A stretch of 64,000 bases of DNA from Streptomyces collinus Tu 365 (GTDB lineage Bacteria > Actinomycetota > Actinomycetes > Streptomycetales > Streptomycetaceae), in assembly GCF_000444875.1 (NCBI RefSeq), contig NC_021985.1, positions 1,984,001-2,048,000 of the forward strand, given 5' to 3'. A program made the translations under genes and the position numbers. A model generated the notes under the pieces. The model had not been told where the DNA came from. It saw only the letters and a program-made list of their open reading frames with translations, and did not search any database. Position 1 is the first letter of the stretch. Every line of letters begins with the position of its first letter. Positions 18,284 to 26,942 of this stretch are shown here, in pieces.

Positions 18284-19030
18284 CTACTCCTCCTCGGACT
18301 CGTCGGAGCTCTCCGCCTCGGTGGCGGCGCCCTCCGCCTCCAGGAGGCGCGAGAGCTGACGGCCGACGATGCGCTTGAACTTGCGCTGCTGCGGGCGCGT
18401 ACGGTCCAGCACCGCGACCTCGAGGCGCTCGGCGGGGATCTCCCGCTCGCTGCCGTTGGTGTCGCGGGACAGGGCCTGGACGGCCAGCTTCAGGGCTTCC
18501 GCCAGCGACATCCCGTCCCGGTGGCGCTGGTCGAGGAAGCCGCTGATCTGCTCCGCGTTGCCGCCCACCGCGACCGAGCCGTGCTCGTCCACGATCGAGC
18601 CGTCGTGCGGCAGCCGGTAGATCTGGTCGCCCTCGGGGGTCTCCCCCACCTCGGCGACGACCAGCTCCACCTCGTACGGCTTCTCCGCCGCCGACGAGAA
18701 GATGGTGCCCAGGGTCTGCGCGTAGACGTTGGCCAGGCCCCGTGCCGTGACGTCGTCCCGGTCGTAGGTGTAGCCCCGCAGGTCGGCGTAGCGGACGCCG
18801 CCGATGCGCAGGTTCTCGTACTCGTTGTACTTGCCGGCGGCCGCGAAGCCGATCCGGTCGTAGATCTCGCTGAACTTGTGCAGCGCGCGGGACGGGTTCT
18901 CACCGACGAACACGATGCCGTCGGCGTACTGCAGCACGACCAGGCTGCGGCCACGGGCGATGCCCTTGCGGGCGTACTCCGCCCGGTCGGCCATGGCCTG
19001 CTGGGGTGAGACATAGAACGGCGTCGACAC
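18284..19030 (-). CDS. prcA: 20S proteasome alpha subunit PrcA
   Basis: The 248-residue alpha-type proteasome subunit forms the outer heptameric rings of the 20S core, which gate access and dock the ARC/Mpa ring. The alpha N-terminus ([20 protein letters not shown]) is the gating segment. No catalytic Thr is processed. The acidic tail ends in a Ser/Glu-rich stretch. The GTG at 19030 is preceded by a GGGA purine stretch. It follows prcB with a 59-nt gap, so the two are cotranscribed. Length and sequence match S. coelicolor PrcA (SCO1643). Confidence 0.96.
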   Translation of the reverse strand: MSTPFYVSPQQAMADRAEYARKGIARGRSLVVLQYADGIVFVGENPSRALHKFSEIYDRIGFAAAGKYNEYENLRIGGVRYADLRGYTYDRDDVTARGLANVYAQTLGTIFSSAAEKPYEVELVVAEVGETPEGDQIYRLPHDGSIVDEHGSVAVGGNAEQISGFLDQRHRDGMSLAEALKLAVQALSRDTNGSEREIPAERLEVAVLDRTRPQQRKFKRIVGRQLSRLLEAEGAATEAESSDESEEE

Positions 19031-19089
19031 CGGTTATCCGTCCCTTTCTGTGATGGTCACTGGATCACCTCGAAAAAGAACCGGCCCGC

Positions 19090-19935
19090 TCAGAGCAGGG
19101 CGGCCTTGGGGCCGTCCGGCTCCTCCAGGCGCCGCTGGAGCACCGAACGGGAGAGCTCCGAGGCCTCGTCCTCGGTCAGCCGGCGGAAGCCGTCCTCGGT
19201 GATCACGGTGATGATCGGATAGATCCGGCGGGCGACATCGGGACCACCGGTCGCCGAGTCGTCGTCTGCCGCGTCGTACAGGGCCTGGACCACCAGGGTC
19301 GTGGCCTGCTCCTCGGTCAGGTCGTCGCGGAACAGCTTCTTCATCGCGCCGCGCGCGAAGATCGAGCCCGAACCCGTCGCCGAGTAGTTGTGCTCCTCGG
19401 AGCGGCCGCCGGTGACGTCGTACGAGAAGATGCGGCCCTTCCCGCGGTCCACGTCGTACCCGGCGAACAGCGGCACCACGGCCAGGCCCTGCATGGCCAT
19501 GGCGAGGTTGGACCGGATCATCGTCGACAGCCGGTTCGCCTTGCCCTCGAGCGAGAGCTGGGCGCCCTCCACCTTCTCGAAGTGCTCCAGCTCCAGCTGG
19601 AAGAGCTTCACCATCTCGACGGCCAGACCGGCGGTGCCGGCGATGCCGACGGCCGAGTACTCGTCCGCCGGGAACACCTTCTCGATGTCCCGCTGGGCGA
19701 TCACGTTGCCCATCGTGGCCCGGCGGTCACCGGCCAGGACCACGCCCCCCGGGAACGTCACGGCCACGATCGTGGTCCCGTGCGGCGCCTCGACCACGCC
19801 CTGCACGGGCGGCAGCTGCCGCTTGCCGGGCAGCAGCTCGGGCTGGTGGTCGGAGAGGAAGTCCATGAAGGAGGAGGACCCTGGCGTCAGGAAGGCAGCT
19901 GGTAGACGCCCGGTGCCACGATTGTTGGCTTCCAC
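19090..19935 (-). CDS. prcB: 20S proteasome beta subunit PrcB (precursor)
   Basis: The 281-residue precursor carries a 53-residue propeptide that is removed by cleavage between Gly53 and Thr54 (APHG/TTIVA), exposing the catalytic N-terminal Thr. The mature subunit forms the inner proteolytic rings. The GTG at 19935 has a strong GGAAGG site 6 nt upstream, giving the same length as the S. coelicolor protein. This start lies inside the 3' end of the upstream endonuclease VII fragment (49-nt overlap, different frame), so its ribosome site is embedded in that coding sequence. It is followed by prcA. Confidence 0.96.
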   Translation of the reverse strand: MEANNRGTGRLPAAFLTPGSSSFMDFLSDHQPELLPGKRQLPPVQGVVEAPHGTTIVAVTFPGGVVLAGDRRATMGNVIAQRDIEKVFPADEYSAVGIAGTAGLAVEMVKLFQLELEHFEKVEGAQLSLEGKANRLSTMIRSNLAMAMQGLAVVPLFAGYDVDRGKGRIFSYDVTGGRSEEHNYSATGSGSIFARGAMKKLFRDDLTEEQATTLVVQALYDAADDDSATGGPDVARRIYPIITVITEDGFRRLTEDEASELSRSVLQRRLEEPDGPKAALL

Positions 19936-20093
19936 GAGTTTCCTTCCAGGTAGGCGGCGGCCCGGCGGACGGCGTCGGGGGCGCCCCCCAACTTGCCGAT
20001 GGCCGAATTGCAGTTGAAGCACAGTACGCCTGGGACCCTACCCCCCTTGCGGCAGTGATCCACATGCGCGGCGGGGGCCTTCGGACAGATCAC
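19887..20093 (-). pseudogene. Truncated endonuclease VII-like (HNH) gene
   Basis: The frame encodes the core of a recombination endonuclease VII domain: [23 protein letters not shown] and AAAYLEG, with the His, Cys and Asn residues that form the His-Me finger site. Full-length relatives at this locus carry 30 or more further N-terminal residues with another Cys pair. Here the only start is a GTG at 20093 without a ribosome site. The open frame runs upstream through a 13-bp terminator-like hairpin into a stop codon without a start. It is therefore probably a 5'-truncated remnant. Its 3' end is kept intact, perhaps because the prcB ribosome site lies inside it. Confidence 0.6.
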
Positions 20094-20142
20094 GTACGCG
20101 GGCGGCCGTGCGTCCGCGCCGCACCCCGGGCGCCGCTTTCCC

Positions 20143-20173
20143 GACGGCCTCCGGGCAGCACCCGGAGGCCGTC
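20143..20173 (-). terminator. Intercistronic hairpin between pup and prcB
   Basis: A 13-bp perfect stem (20143-20155 with 20161-20173, loop CAGCA) lies 73 nt beyond the pup stop codon. No U-run follows. It could end most pup transcripts and leave a minority to read into prcBA, which would suit the different amounts of Pup and core subunits needed. Confidence 0.65.
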
Positions 20174-20245
20174 TCGCCGCTGCCTGTCCCTCGCGAACGC
20201 TCCCCCGCTGCCTTCACTTCGAAGGCGACGCGACCCGAGGCGCTC

Positions 20246-20464
20246 TTACTCTCCGCCCTTTTGCACGAAGGAGCGCACGAAGTCCTCGGCGTTCTCCTCG
20301 AGGACGTCATCGATCTCGTCGAGGACGGAGTCCACGTCGTCGCTCAGCTTCTCGTGCCGCTCCTTGAGGTCCTCGGAGGCCTGCGCGTCCTGCGCCTGCT
20401 CCTCGACCTCCTCGGTGGAGCGCGTCGCCTTCTGCTGACCGCCGCCGGTGTCCTTGGTTGCCAT
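20246..20464 (-). CDS. pup: Prokaryotic ubiquitin-like protein Pup
   Basis: The 72-residue, highly charged and mostly disordered protein is the tag that PafA attaches to substrates. The C-terminal half (EDLKERHEKLSDDVDSVLDE) forms the coiled-coil helix bound by ARC/Mpa. It ends Gly-Gly-Glu, so it is ready for ligation without deamidation. The ATG at 20464 gives the usual length and start (MATKDTGGGQQ) and has GAGG upstream; a longer in-frame ATG at 20494 is unlikely. The order dop-pup-(endonuclease VII)-prcB-prcA is the standard Streptomyces arrangement. Confidence 0.97.
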   Translation of the reverse strand: MATKDTGGGQQKATRSTEEVEEQAQDAQASEDLKERHEKLSDDVDSVLDEIDDVLEENAEDFVRSFVQKGGE

Positions 20465-20674
20465 AACCCTCACCCCGCTCAGTTCGCCCGACATGGTCGA
20501 CGGGTCGGCATTCCTGCCGATCGGTGATGATCAGACCCTACAAGCCGGGTCCGACATCGGCCCCGCAGTTTCGACAACGTGCGGGGGCCATCTCGATGAT
20601 TCCCGGCCGCCGGGGTTTCCACCCTGCCCGCCCGGGACGGTCCGGGTACCCGTGGGAGTACCCGCTGGTCACCC

Positions 20675-22186
20675 TCATCCGCCGGAGAGGACCCTGACCA
20701 GGTCTTCCGCCGTGCGGCAGCGGTCCAACAGCTCCTTGACGTGATTTCGCGTTCCGCGAAGCGGTTCGAGGGTTGGGACGCGCTGGAGGGAGTCCCGGCC
20801 CGGCAGGTCGAAGATGACCGAGTCCCAGGAGGCCGCGGCCACGTCGTCCGCGTACTGCTCCAGACAGCGCCCGCGGAAGTAGGCGCGGGTGTCCTCAGGA
20901 GGCGTCGTACGGGCCCTGTCGACCTCGGACTCGTCCAGGAGGCGCTTGATGCGGCCGCGGGACGCCAGGCGGTTGTACAGGCCCTTCTCGGCGCGTACGT
21001 CGGCGTACTGCAGGTCCACCAGGTGCAGCCGGGCGGCGTCCCAGTCCAGGCCGTCGCGGCGGCGGTAGCCCTCCATGAGCTCCCGCTTGGCGACCCAGTC
21101 CAGCTCGCCGGCCAGGCTCATGGGGTCGTTCTCGAGCCGGTTGAGGGTGTCCTCCCAGCGGCTGAGCACGTCCTTGGTCTGGTCGTCGGCGTCCGCCCCG
21201 AACCGCTCCTCCACGTACTTGCGCGACAGCTCGTAGTACTCCATCTGCAACTGCACGGCGGTCAGGGTCCGGCCGCTGCGCAGGGTGATGAGCCGCTGCA
21301 GCGAGGGGTCGTGGGAGACCTGGTGCAGGGTGCGGACGGGCTGGTCGACCGCGAGGTCCACGGCGATGAAACCGTCCTCGATCATGGACAGGACCAGGGC
21401 GGTCGTGCCCAGCTTGAGGTAGGTCGAGATCTCGGAGAGGTTGGCGTCGCCGATGATCACGTGGAGCCTGCGGTACTTCTCCGCGTCGGCGTGCGGCTCG
21501 TCGCGCGTGTTGATGATCGGGCGTTTGAGCGTGGTCTCCAGGCCGACCTCGACCTCGAAGTAGTCGGCGCGCTGACTGAGCTGGAAACCGTGCTCGTGGC
21601 CGTCCTGTCCGATGCCCACGCGGCCGGCGCCGGTGACCACCTGGCGGGAGACGAAGAAGGGCGTGAGGTGGCGCACGATGTCCGAGAAGGGGGTCTCCCG
21701 CTTCATCAGGTAGTTCTCGTGCGTGCCGTACGAGGCGCCCTTGTTGTCGGTGTTGTTCTTGTACAGGTGGATCGGCTGGGCGCCGGGGAGCTGCGCGGCC
21801 CGCTCGGCGGCCTCGGCCATGATGCGTTCGCCGGCCTTGTCCCACAGGACCGCGTCGCGCGGGTTGGTGACCTCCGGGGCGCTGTACTCGGGGTGGGCGT
21901 GGTCGACGTAGAGGCGCGCGCCGTTGGTGAGGATCACGTTGGCGAGGCCGATGTCCTCGTCGGTGAGCTGGCTGGAGTCGGCGGCCTCGCGGGCGAGGTC
22001 GAAGCCTCGCGCGTCCCGTAGCGGGTTCTCCTCCTCGAAGTCCCAGCGGGCCCGGCGGGCCCGGTGCATCGCCGCCGCGTAGGCGTTGACGATCTGGGAC
22101 GAGGTGAGCATGGCATTGGCGTTGGGGTGACCGGGGACGGAGATGCCGTACTCCGTCTCGATGCCCATTACTCGCCGTACGGTCAT
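20675..22186 (-). CDS. dop: Pup deamidase/depupylase Dop
   Basis: The 503-residue PafA paralogue removes Pup from proteins. Glu10 (GIETEYGI) binds metal, and Asp95 in [14 protein letters not shown] corresponds to the catalytic Asp. The characteristic Dop loop (about residues 40-80) is present, and the C-terminal domain is as in PafA. Because Pup here ends in Glu, the deamidase step is dispensable and depupylation is the expected job. The ATG at 22186 has a near-perfect AAGGAGG ribosome site. It lies 234 nt downstream of the arc stop codon in opposite gene order (dop is transcribed towards pup), with its own promoter region there. Confidence 0.96.
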   Translation of the reverse strand: MTVRRVMGIETEYGISVPGHPNANAMLTSSQIVNAYAAAMHRARRARWDFEEENPLRDARGFDLAREAADSSQLTDEDIGLANVILTNGARLYVDHAHPEYSAPEVTNPRDAVLWDKAGERIMAEAAERAAQLPGAQPIHLYKNNTDNKGASYGTHENYLMKRETPFSDIVRHLTPFFVSRQVVTGAGRVGIGQDGHEHGFQLSQRADYFEVEVGLETTLKRPIINTRDEPHADAEKYRRLHVIIGDANLSEISTYLKLGTTALVLSMIEDGFIAVDLAVDQPVRTLHQVSHDPSLQRLITLRSGRTLTAVQLQMEYYELSRKYVEERFGADADDQTKDVLSRWEDTLNRLENDPMSLAGELDWVAKRELMEGYRRRDGLDWDAARLHLVDLQYADVRAEKGLYNRLASRGRIKRLLDESEVDRARTTPPEDTRAYFRGRCLEQYADDVAAASWDSVIFDLPGRDSLQRVPTLEPLRGTRNHVKELLDRCRTAEDLVRVLSGG

Positions 22187-22365
22187 GCGGCCCTCCTTGC
22201 CCGGCGGCGCCCTCGGTCGTGGGCGCCGCTCACTACCGCTGGCGCTCCGGTGCGTGTGCGGTGCCCGTCCCCGCACTGCGCGACTCGGCGGTAGGAAAGA
22301 GCCTAGAACGCCTTTGCGCTGGTGGGGAGATCATTTGCGTCATTGCCTGCTCCGGTCGTGGCCTG

Positions 22366-22411
22366 AAAAACAGTCGGCTGCGGGTACCCCCGTCGAGGGC
22401 ACCCGCAGCCG
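22366..22411 (-). terminator. Intrinsic terminator of arc
   Basis: A hairpin with an 11-bp outer stem (22375-22385 with 22401-22411) plus a short inner stem is followed on the minus strand by five T (22366-22370). It lies 10 nt after the arc stop codon. It separates arc from dop. Confidence 0.88.
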
Positions 22412-22420
22412 CCCTGCTTC

Positions 22421-24187
22421 TTACAGGTACTGACCGGTGTTCGCCACCGTGTCGATGGAGCGTCCGGTGTCCGCGCCCTGCTTTCCGGTGATCAGCGTAC
22501 GGATGTAGACGATCCGTTCGCCCTTCTTTCCGGAGATCCGGGCCCAGTCGTCGGGGTTGGTGGTGTTGGGCAGGTCCTCGTTCTCCTTGAACTCGTCCAC
22601 GCAGGCCTGGAGGAGATGGGAGACGCGGAGACCCTTCTGGTTCTTCTCCAGGAAGTCCTTGATCGCCATTTTCTTGGCGCGGCCCACGATGTTCTCGATC
22701 ATGGCACCGGAATTGAAGTCCTTGAAGTAGAGGACTTCCTTGTCGCCGTTGGCGTAGGTGACTTCCAGGAAGCGGTTCTCCTCGGATTCGGCGTACATGT
22801 GCTCCACCGCGGTCTGGATCATGCTGCCGACCGTGGTGGCCTTGTCGCCGCCGTGCTCGTCGAGGTCGTCCGTGTGCAGCGGGAGACGCTCGGTGAGGTA
22901 CTTGCCGAAGATGTCCTTCGCGGCCTCGGCGTCCGGACGCTCGATCTTGATCTTCACGTCGAGACGGCCGGGGCGCAGGATGGCGGGGTCGATCATGTCC
23001 TCGCGGTTGGAGGCGCCGATCACGACCACGTTCTGCAGGCCCTCCACACCGTCGATCTCGGCGAGCAGCTGCGGGACGATGGTGTTCTCCACGTCCGAGC
23101 TGACACCGGAGCCGCGGGTGCGGAAGAGGGACTCCATCTCGTCGAAGAAGACGATGACGGGGGTGCCCTCGCTGGCCTTCTCGCGCGCACGCTGGAAGAC
23201 GAGGCGGATCTGCCGCTCGGTCTCGCCGACGTACTTGTTGAGGAGCTCGGGGCCCTTGATGTTGAGGAAGAAGCTCTTGCCGGCGGCCTGGCCGGTCACC
23301 TCGGCGACCTTCTTGGCCAGCGAGTTGGCCACGGCCTTGGCGATGAGCGTCTTGCCGCATCCGGGGGGACCGTAGAGCAGGACGCCCTTGGGCGGGCGCA
23401 GCTCGTGCTCCTTGAAGAGGTCCGGGTAGAGGTACGGCAGCTCGACCGCGTCGCGGATCGCCTCGATCTGGTTGCCCAGACCGCCGATCTGCTCGTAGCC
23501 GATGTCCGGGACCTCTTCGAGGACGAGCTCCTCGACCTCGCTCTTGGGCACGACCTCGTAGACGTAGCCGGAGCGCGGTTCGAGCAGCAGGGCGTCGCCG
23601 GGGCGGATGGTGACGTCCAGCAGCGGCTCGGCGAGCCGCACCACCCGCTCCTCGTCGGTGTGCCCCAGTACGAGCGCGCGTTCGCCGTCCTCGAGGATCT
23701 CCTTGAGGGTGACGATGTCGCCGACGCTCTCGTACTCCATGGCCTCGACCACGTTGAGCGCTTCGTTGAGCATGACCTCCTGGCCGCGCCTGAGGTCGTC
23801 GAGCTCGACGCTCGGGCTCACGTTCACCCGGAGCTTGCGGCCGCCGGTGAAGATGTCGGCGGTGCCGTCCTCGTTGGCCTGCAGGAAGACGCCGAAGCCG
23901 GCCGGCGGCTGGGCGAGTCGGTCGACCTCCTCCTTGAGGGCCACGATCTGGTCGCGGGCCTCGCGCAGGGTGTTGGCCAGTCTTTCGTTCTGGGCGGAGA
24001 CACCGGCCAGGTTCGTCTGCAGCTCGACGATCCGCTCTTCGAGAATCCTCGTGTGCCGCGGAGAGTCGGCGAGCTTGCGTCGCAGGACGGCGATCTCCTG
24101 CTCAAGGTAGGCGATCTGCCCGGCCGGGTCGTCGGACCCTCGTCCCGGGCGGATGCCGCGGTTCATGTCGTCGTCGTGGGCTGCCAC
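22421..24187 (-). CDS. arc: Proteasomal AAA ATPase ARC (Mpa homologue)
   Basis: The 588-residue ATPase forms the hexamer that recognises Pup, unfolds the tagged protein and feeds it to the 20S core. An N-terminal coiled coil (about residues 25-95) binds Pup, and tandem OB domains follow (about 98-240). The AAA module has Walker A GPPGCGKT (273-280) and Walker B FFDEME (347-352). The C-terminus ends in QYL, the docking tripeptide for the alpha ring. The GTG at 24187 (VAAHDDD) is preceded by a strong GGAGG; a TTG six codons earlier is less likely. Gene and length match S. coelicolor ARC (SCO1648). Confidence 0.96.
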   Translation of the reverse strand: MAAHDDDMNRGIRPGRGSDDPAGQIAYLEQEIAVLRRKLADSPRHTRILEERIVELQTNLAGVSAQNERLANTLREARDQIVALKEEVDRLAQPPAGFGVFLQANEDGTADIFTGGRKLRVNVSPSVELDDLRRGQEVMLNEALNVVEAMEYESVGDIVTLKEILEDGERALVLGHTDEERVVRLAEPLLDVTIRPGDALLLEPRSGYVYEVVPKSEVEELVLEEVPDIGYEQIGGLGNQIEAIRDAVELPYLYPDLFKEHELRPPKGVLLYGPPGCGKTLIAKAVANSLAKKVAEVTGQAAGKSFFLNIKGPELLNKYVGETERQIRLVFQRAREKASEGTPVIVFFDEMESLFRTRGSGVSSDVENTIVPQLLAEIDGVEGLQNVVVIGASNREDMIDPAILRPGRLDVKIKIERPDAEAAKDIFGKYLTERLPLHTDDLDEHGGDKATTVGSMIQTAVEHMYAESEENRFLEVTYANGDKEVLYFKDFNSGAMIENIVGRAKKMAIKDFLEKNQKGLRVSHLLQACVDEFKENEDLPNTTNPDDWARISGKKGERIVYIRTLITGKQGADTGRSIDTVANTGQYL

Positions 24188-24719
24188 GGTCCTCACCTCC
24201 TCCAAGGGGAGCTGGACGCTTCCAGACCCTACCTGGGTGGGTGTCGATTGAAACCCCTAGATCACAAAGACTGTCAAGGTGTGTCGTCGGTCACCCGGTG
24301 CGCTCCCTCTCGCACGGAGGGGATACCCACTCAACGTGATTCAGAAGCCGCTTGTTCCATGTCGGGAACGGTCAAAACCCTTCAGGAGTGGCCTGAGTTG
24401 CCCCATCCCGGCCGGTCGCCCGGTACGAGGGCAGCCCGAAGGCCGCTCTGCCGGTCGACGGGCGGTCATCACGCAGAGCGACGGTCCTGACGGTCGGGGT
24501 CACGCGCGGGGCGGCCTGAAGTGATCGCCCCGGGGCCCGGGGCTCCCTTCCCCGGTCGGGCGCTGGTACCCGACGGGGCCGGGGAGGAAACCCCCTCCCC
24601 CCGCCGGGCAACGGCGGAAACAGGGCGGAGGTAGGGTCGGGATGTCCAACAGCCGCTGGAGCGGACCCGGCCGGCGCGAGCGCCCCCGGGAAGCGCCCGG
24701 CGAACCGACGGCAGGAGAG
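24188..24719. other. Divergent promoter region arc / ferredoxin
   Basis: No gene is supported in this 532-nt gap. On the minus strand a perfect -35 hexamer TTGACA (24272-24277) and a TAGGGT -10-like hexamer nearer arc are visible, but their spacing to each other is not standard, so no promoter is assigned firmly. Towards the ferredoxin the sequence becomes extremely GC-rich. GGAGGT at 24627-24632 lies 9 nt before an in-frame ATG (24642), which could give a longer ferredoxin. Confidence 0.4.
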
Positions 24720-25022
24720 ATGACCGTGCAGCAGGAGGCCCCGGGCGGCGAGGCGCTGGAGGTCTGGATCGACCAGGACCTGTGTACCGGCGACGGGATC
24801 TGCGCCCAGTACGCCCCGGAGGTGTTCGAGCTGGACATCGACGGGCTGGCGTACGTGAAGGGCGCGGACGACGCGCTGCTGCAGGCCGCGGGGGCGACGA
24901 CGCCGGTGCCGCTGCCGCTGCTCACGGACGTCGTGGACTCGGCCAGGGAGTGTCCCGGCGAGTGCATCCACGTGCGCCGGGTTTCGGACAGGGTCGAGGT
25001 GTACGGCCCCGACGCGGAGTGA
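24720..25022 (+). CDS. Ferredoxin (small Fe-S electron carrier)
   Basis: The 100-residue acidic protein has a bacterial ferredoxin signature: Cys-x5-Cys in LCTGDGIC (about residue 22) and CPGEC in the second half. This fits a 3Fe-4S or 4Fe-4S cluster of the type that feeds cytochromes P450 and other oxygenases. The chosen ATG starts the conserved part directly, though its AGGAG is only 2 nt away. An ATG 26 codons upstream (24642) has better ribosome-site spacing but encodes an Arg/Pro-rich unprotein-like leader. It is conserved next to arc in streptomycetes. No redox partner gene is adjacent. Confidence 0.85.
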   Translation: MTVQQEAPGGEALEVWIDQDLCTGDGICAQYAPEVFELDIDGLAYVKGADDALLQAAGATTPVPLPLLTDVVDSARECPGECIHVRRVSDRVEVYGPDAE

Positions 25023-25139
25023 CGCCGCCCGGGCCGGCCCGGGCGTGAGTCCGGCCGGTTCCGGAGGGTCACGCGCGCGTGCCCGCAGTTCGCCGCGGGG
25101 CGTGCGCGCGGGCGCGCGGGCCGGTGGGGCGCCGGAGCG

Positions 25140-25724
25140 TCACACGCTGTGCGCGACGGTGCCGGTGGAGCGGAGGAACGCGCTGCCGTTCCACCGCCAC
25201 TTGGCCGGAGTCTTCAGGTCGGGGCAGCAACTGGGCACGTCGGACGACGAGTAGCCGAGCAGGGTGGCGCTGACGGCCCCCTCGTGCAGGGCGAACTCGG
25301 TGACGGTGACCCGGTCCTTGGGGTCGACGAGGGTGGCGACCACGCGCGCCGCGCCGCCGTTCCTGCCCCGGGTGAGGACGTAGACGCCGTCCGGCGGGGT
25401 GCCCATGGGGGCGTCGCAGTGCACCACCGCGACGGTCTCGGGTATGCCGTCCCCGTCGAGGTCCCCGGTGGCCTTCTTCACCACCAGCGCCTTGACCGGG
25501 CCGCAGCTGAGCGGGAAGGCCACGCCCGCGGTGCCGGGCGGCGCGACCGCGGCCGCGGGGGCGGACTCGGCCTCGGTGCCGGGGGCCGGCTGGGCGGCCG
25601 TCGCCGAACCGGGCTGCACGACGGAGGACAGGGCGATCACACCGGCCACGGCGGTGGCGGTGGCGACCCAGTGGATGGGCCGGGTGTGCGTGTGGGCGAG
25701 CTCCGGAACGGCGGATTGCTGCAC
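25140..25724 (-). CDS. Membrane-anchored or secreted protein with VCBS/FG-GAP-like Ca-binding segment
   Basis: The 194-residue protein has a polar N-terminus, a hydrophobic segment (about residues 18-38, WVATATAVAGVIALSSVV), an Ala/Pro-rich linker and a C-terminal domain with several Cys. A DLDGDGIPE stretch resembles the calcium-binding loop of FG-GAP/VCBS repeats. It is probably exported or anchored by an uncleaved signal. The GTG at 25724 is chosen because AGGAG lies about 8 nt upstream. It is a single gene on this strand, and no pathway can be assigned. Cys pairs in the mature part suggest disulfides outside the cell. Confidence 0.65.
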   Translation of the reverse strand: MQQSAVPELAHTHTRPIHWVATATAVAGVIALSSVVQPGSATAAQPAPGTEAESAPAAAVAPPGTAGVAFPLSCGPVKALVVKKATGDLDGDGIPETVAVVHCDAPMGTPPDGVYVLTRGRNGGAARVVATLVDPKDRVTVTEFALHEGAVSATLLGYSSSDVPSCCPDLKTPAKWRWNGSAFLRSTGTVAHSV

Positions 25725-25959
25725 TAGGAGTGTCTCCTGTGAGGGCTGTGCCGGTGGGGGGGGTGGCCTGCATGGTGCCACACGTCACAGAGCGAGGGAA
25801 CGGCGGGGTCGGAACGGGATTCCCGCAGGCGGGCAGCCCGCGCGCGCGGGAGTCACCCGCGCCTCGGTGCCCGGTCAACGCACGGACGCCGTGGCCCAGT
25901 TCCCGGTGCCGTCCGGGAGGCGGGTCACGGCGCCCTGTGGCGTCCTGGGACGCGGTGGC

Positions 25960-26859
25960 TCAGCGGCCGCCGCCGTCGGCGTTCGGTCCGGCGTAGTCCT
26001 CGCCGTAGGCGCCCTTGGCGGGGCGGCGGCGGCGCATGGGCGGCTCGACGCCGTCGGCGAGCCGACGGGCGGTGAGCAGGAAGCCGGTGTGGCCGATCAT
26101 CCGGTGGTCGGGACGGACGGCGAGGCCCTCGATGTGCCAGTTGCGGATCATCGTCTCCCAGGCGGTCGGCTCGTTGAAGGAGCCGATCTCCCGGATGGAC
26201 TCGACGGTCCGGGCGAGCTGGGTGGTGGTGGCCACGTAGCAGCACAGGATGCCGCCGGGCACGAGGGCCTTGGAGACGGCCTCCAGGCACTCCCAGGGGG
26301 CGAGCATGTCGAGGATGACGCGGTCGACGTCGGTGTCGGACAGGTTGTCCTGGAGGTCGCCGACGGTCAGCTGCCAGGCGGGGTGCGGGCCGCCGAAGTA
26401 GCGCTCCACGTTCTGCTGGGCGATCTCCGCGAAGTCCTCGCGGCGCTCGTAGGAGTGCAGCATGCCCTGGTCGCCGATGGCGCGCAGCAGGAAGCTGCTG
26501 AGCGAGCCCGAGCCGACACCGGCCTCCACGACGCGGGCGCCGGGGAAGATGTCGGCGAAGGCGAGGATCTGCCCCGCGTCCTTCGGGTAGACGACGGCTG
26601 CGCCGCGGGGCATGGACAGGACGTAGTCGGGGAGCAGGGGGCGCAGCGCGAGGTAGGCCACGTTGCCGGTGGTGCGGACAACGCTGCCCTCGGGAGCACC
26701 GATCAGTTCGTCGTGCGGGAAGGAGCCCTTGTGGGTGTGGAAGTTCTTCCCGGCTTCGAGCGTGAACGTGTAGTGGCGGCCCTTGGGGTCGGTCAGCTGA
26801 ACCTGGTCCCCGACCTTGAAGGGCCCGCGCCTGCGGGCGGCACCGGTCGGTTCGGACAT
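25960..26859 (-). CDS. trmI: tRNA (adenine-58-N1)-methyltransferase TrmI
   Basis: The 299-residue enzyme methylates A58 in the T loop of tRNAs using S-adenosylmethionine. The AdoMet site is visible as VVEAGVGSGSLSSFLL (about residues 109-124), and the TrmI/PimT region around DMLAPWE follows. The N-terminal beta domain is present (FKVGDQVQLTDPKGRHYTF). Length fits the mycobacterial enzyme Rv2118c. In mycobacteria this gene also lies close to mpa and to a RecB-family nuclease gene, so the neighbourhood is conserved. The ATG at 26859 has no clear ribosome site. The C-terminal ~25 residues are a basic, Gly-rich tail. Confidence 0.92.
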   Translation of the reverse strand: MSEPTGAARRRGPFKVGDQVQLTDPKGRHYTFTLEAGKNFHTHKGSFPHDELIGAPEGSVVRTTGNVAYLALRPLLPDYVLSMPRGAAVVYPKDAGQILAFADIFPGARVVEAGVGSGSLSSFLLRAIGDQGMLHSYERREDFAEIAQQNVERYFGGPHPAWQLTVGDLQDNLSDTDVDRVILDMLAPWECLEAVSKALVPGGILCCYVATTTQLARTVESIREIGSFNEPTAWETMIRNWHIEGLAVRPDHRMIGHTGFLLTARRLADGVEPPMRRRRPAKGAYGEDYAGPNADGGGR

Positions 26860-26942
26860 GTGAACAGACTACCGGCCTTTGCGGGGGCCGCCGACCACCG
26901 GACGCGGGGCGGGGAGGCGGGAGGCGCGGGGCCGGGAGGGGG

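Noticed and set aside
21744..21766. TTGTCGGTG on the plus strand inside dop
   Set aside because: It is antisense within a conserved coding segment (KNNTDNKG), the -10 position reads GTACAG, and no plus-strand gene follows.
22184..22276. Longer N-terminus for Dop (start near 22276)
   Set aside because: The near-perfect AAGGAGG site lies just before the ATG at 22186 and the extra residues are Arg/Pro-rich and unlike Dop.
24642..24719. 26-residue N-terminal extension of the ferredoxin
   Set aside because: It has a well-spaced ribosome site but encodes an Arg/Pro-rich stretch unlike other ferredoxins, so the downstream ATG was used and the alternative noted.
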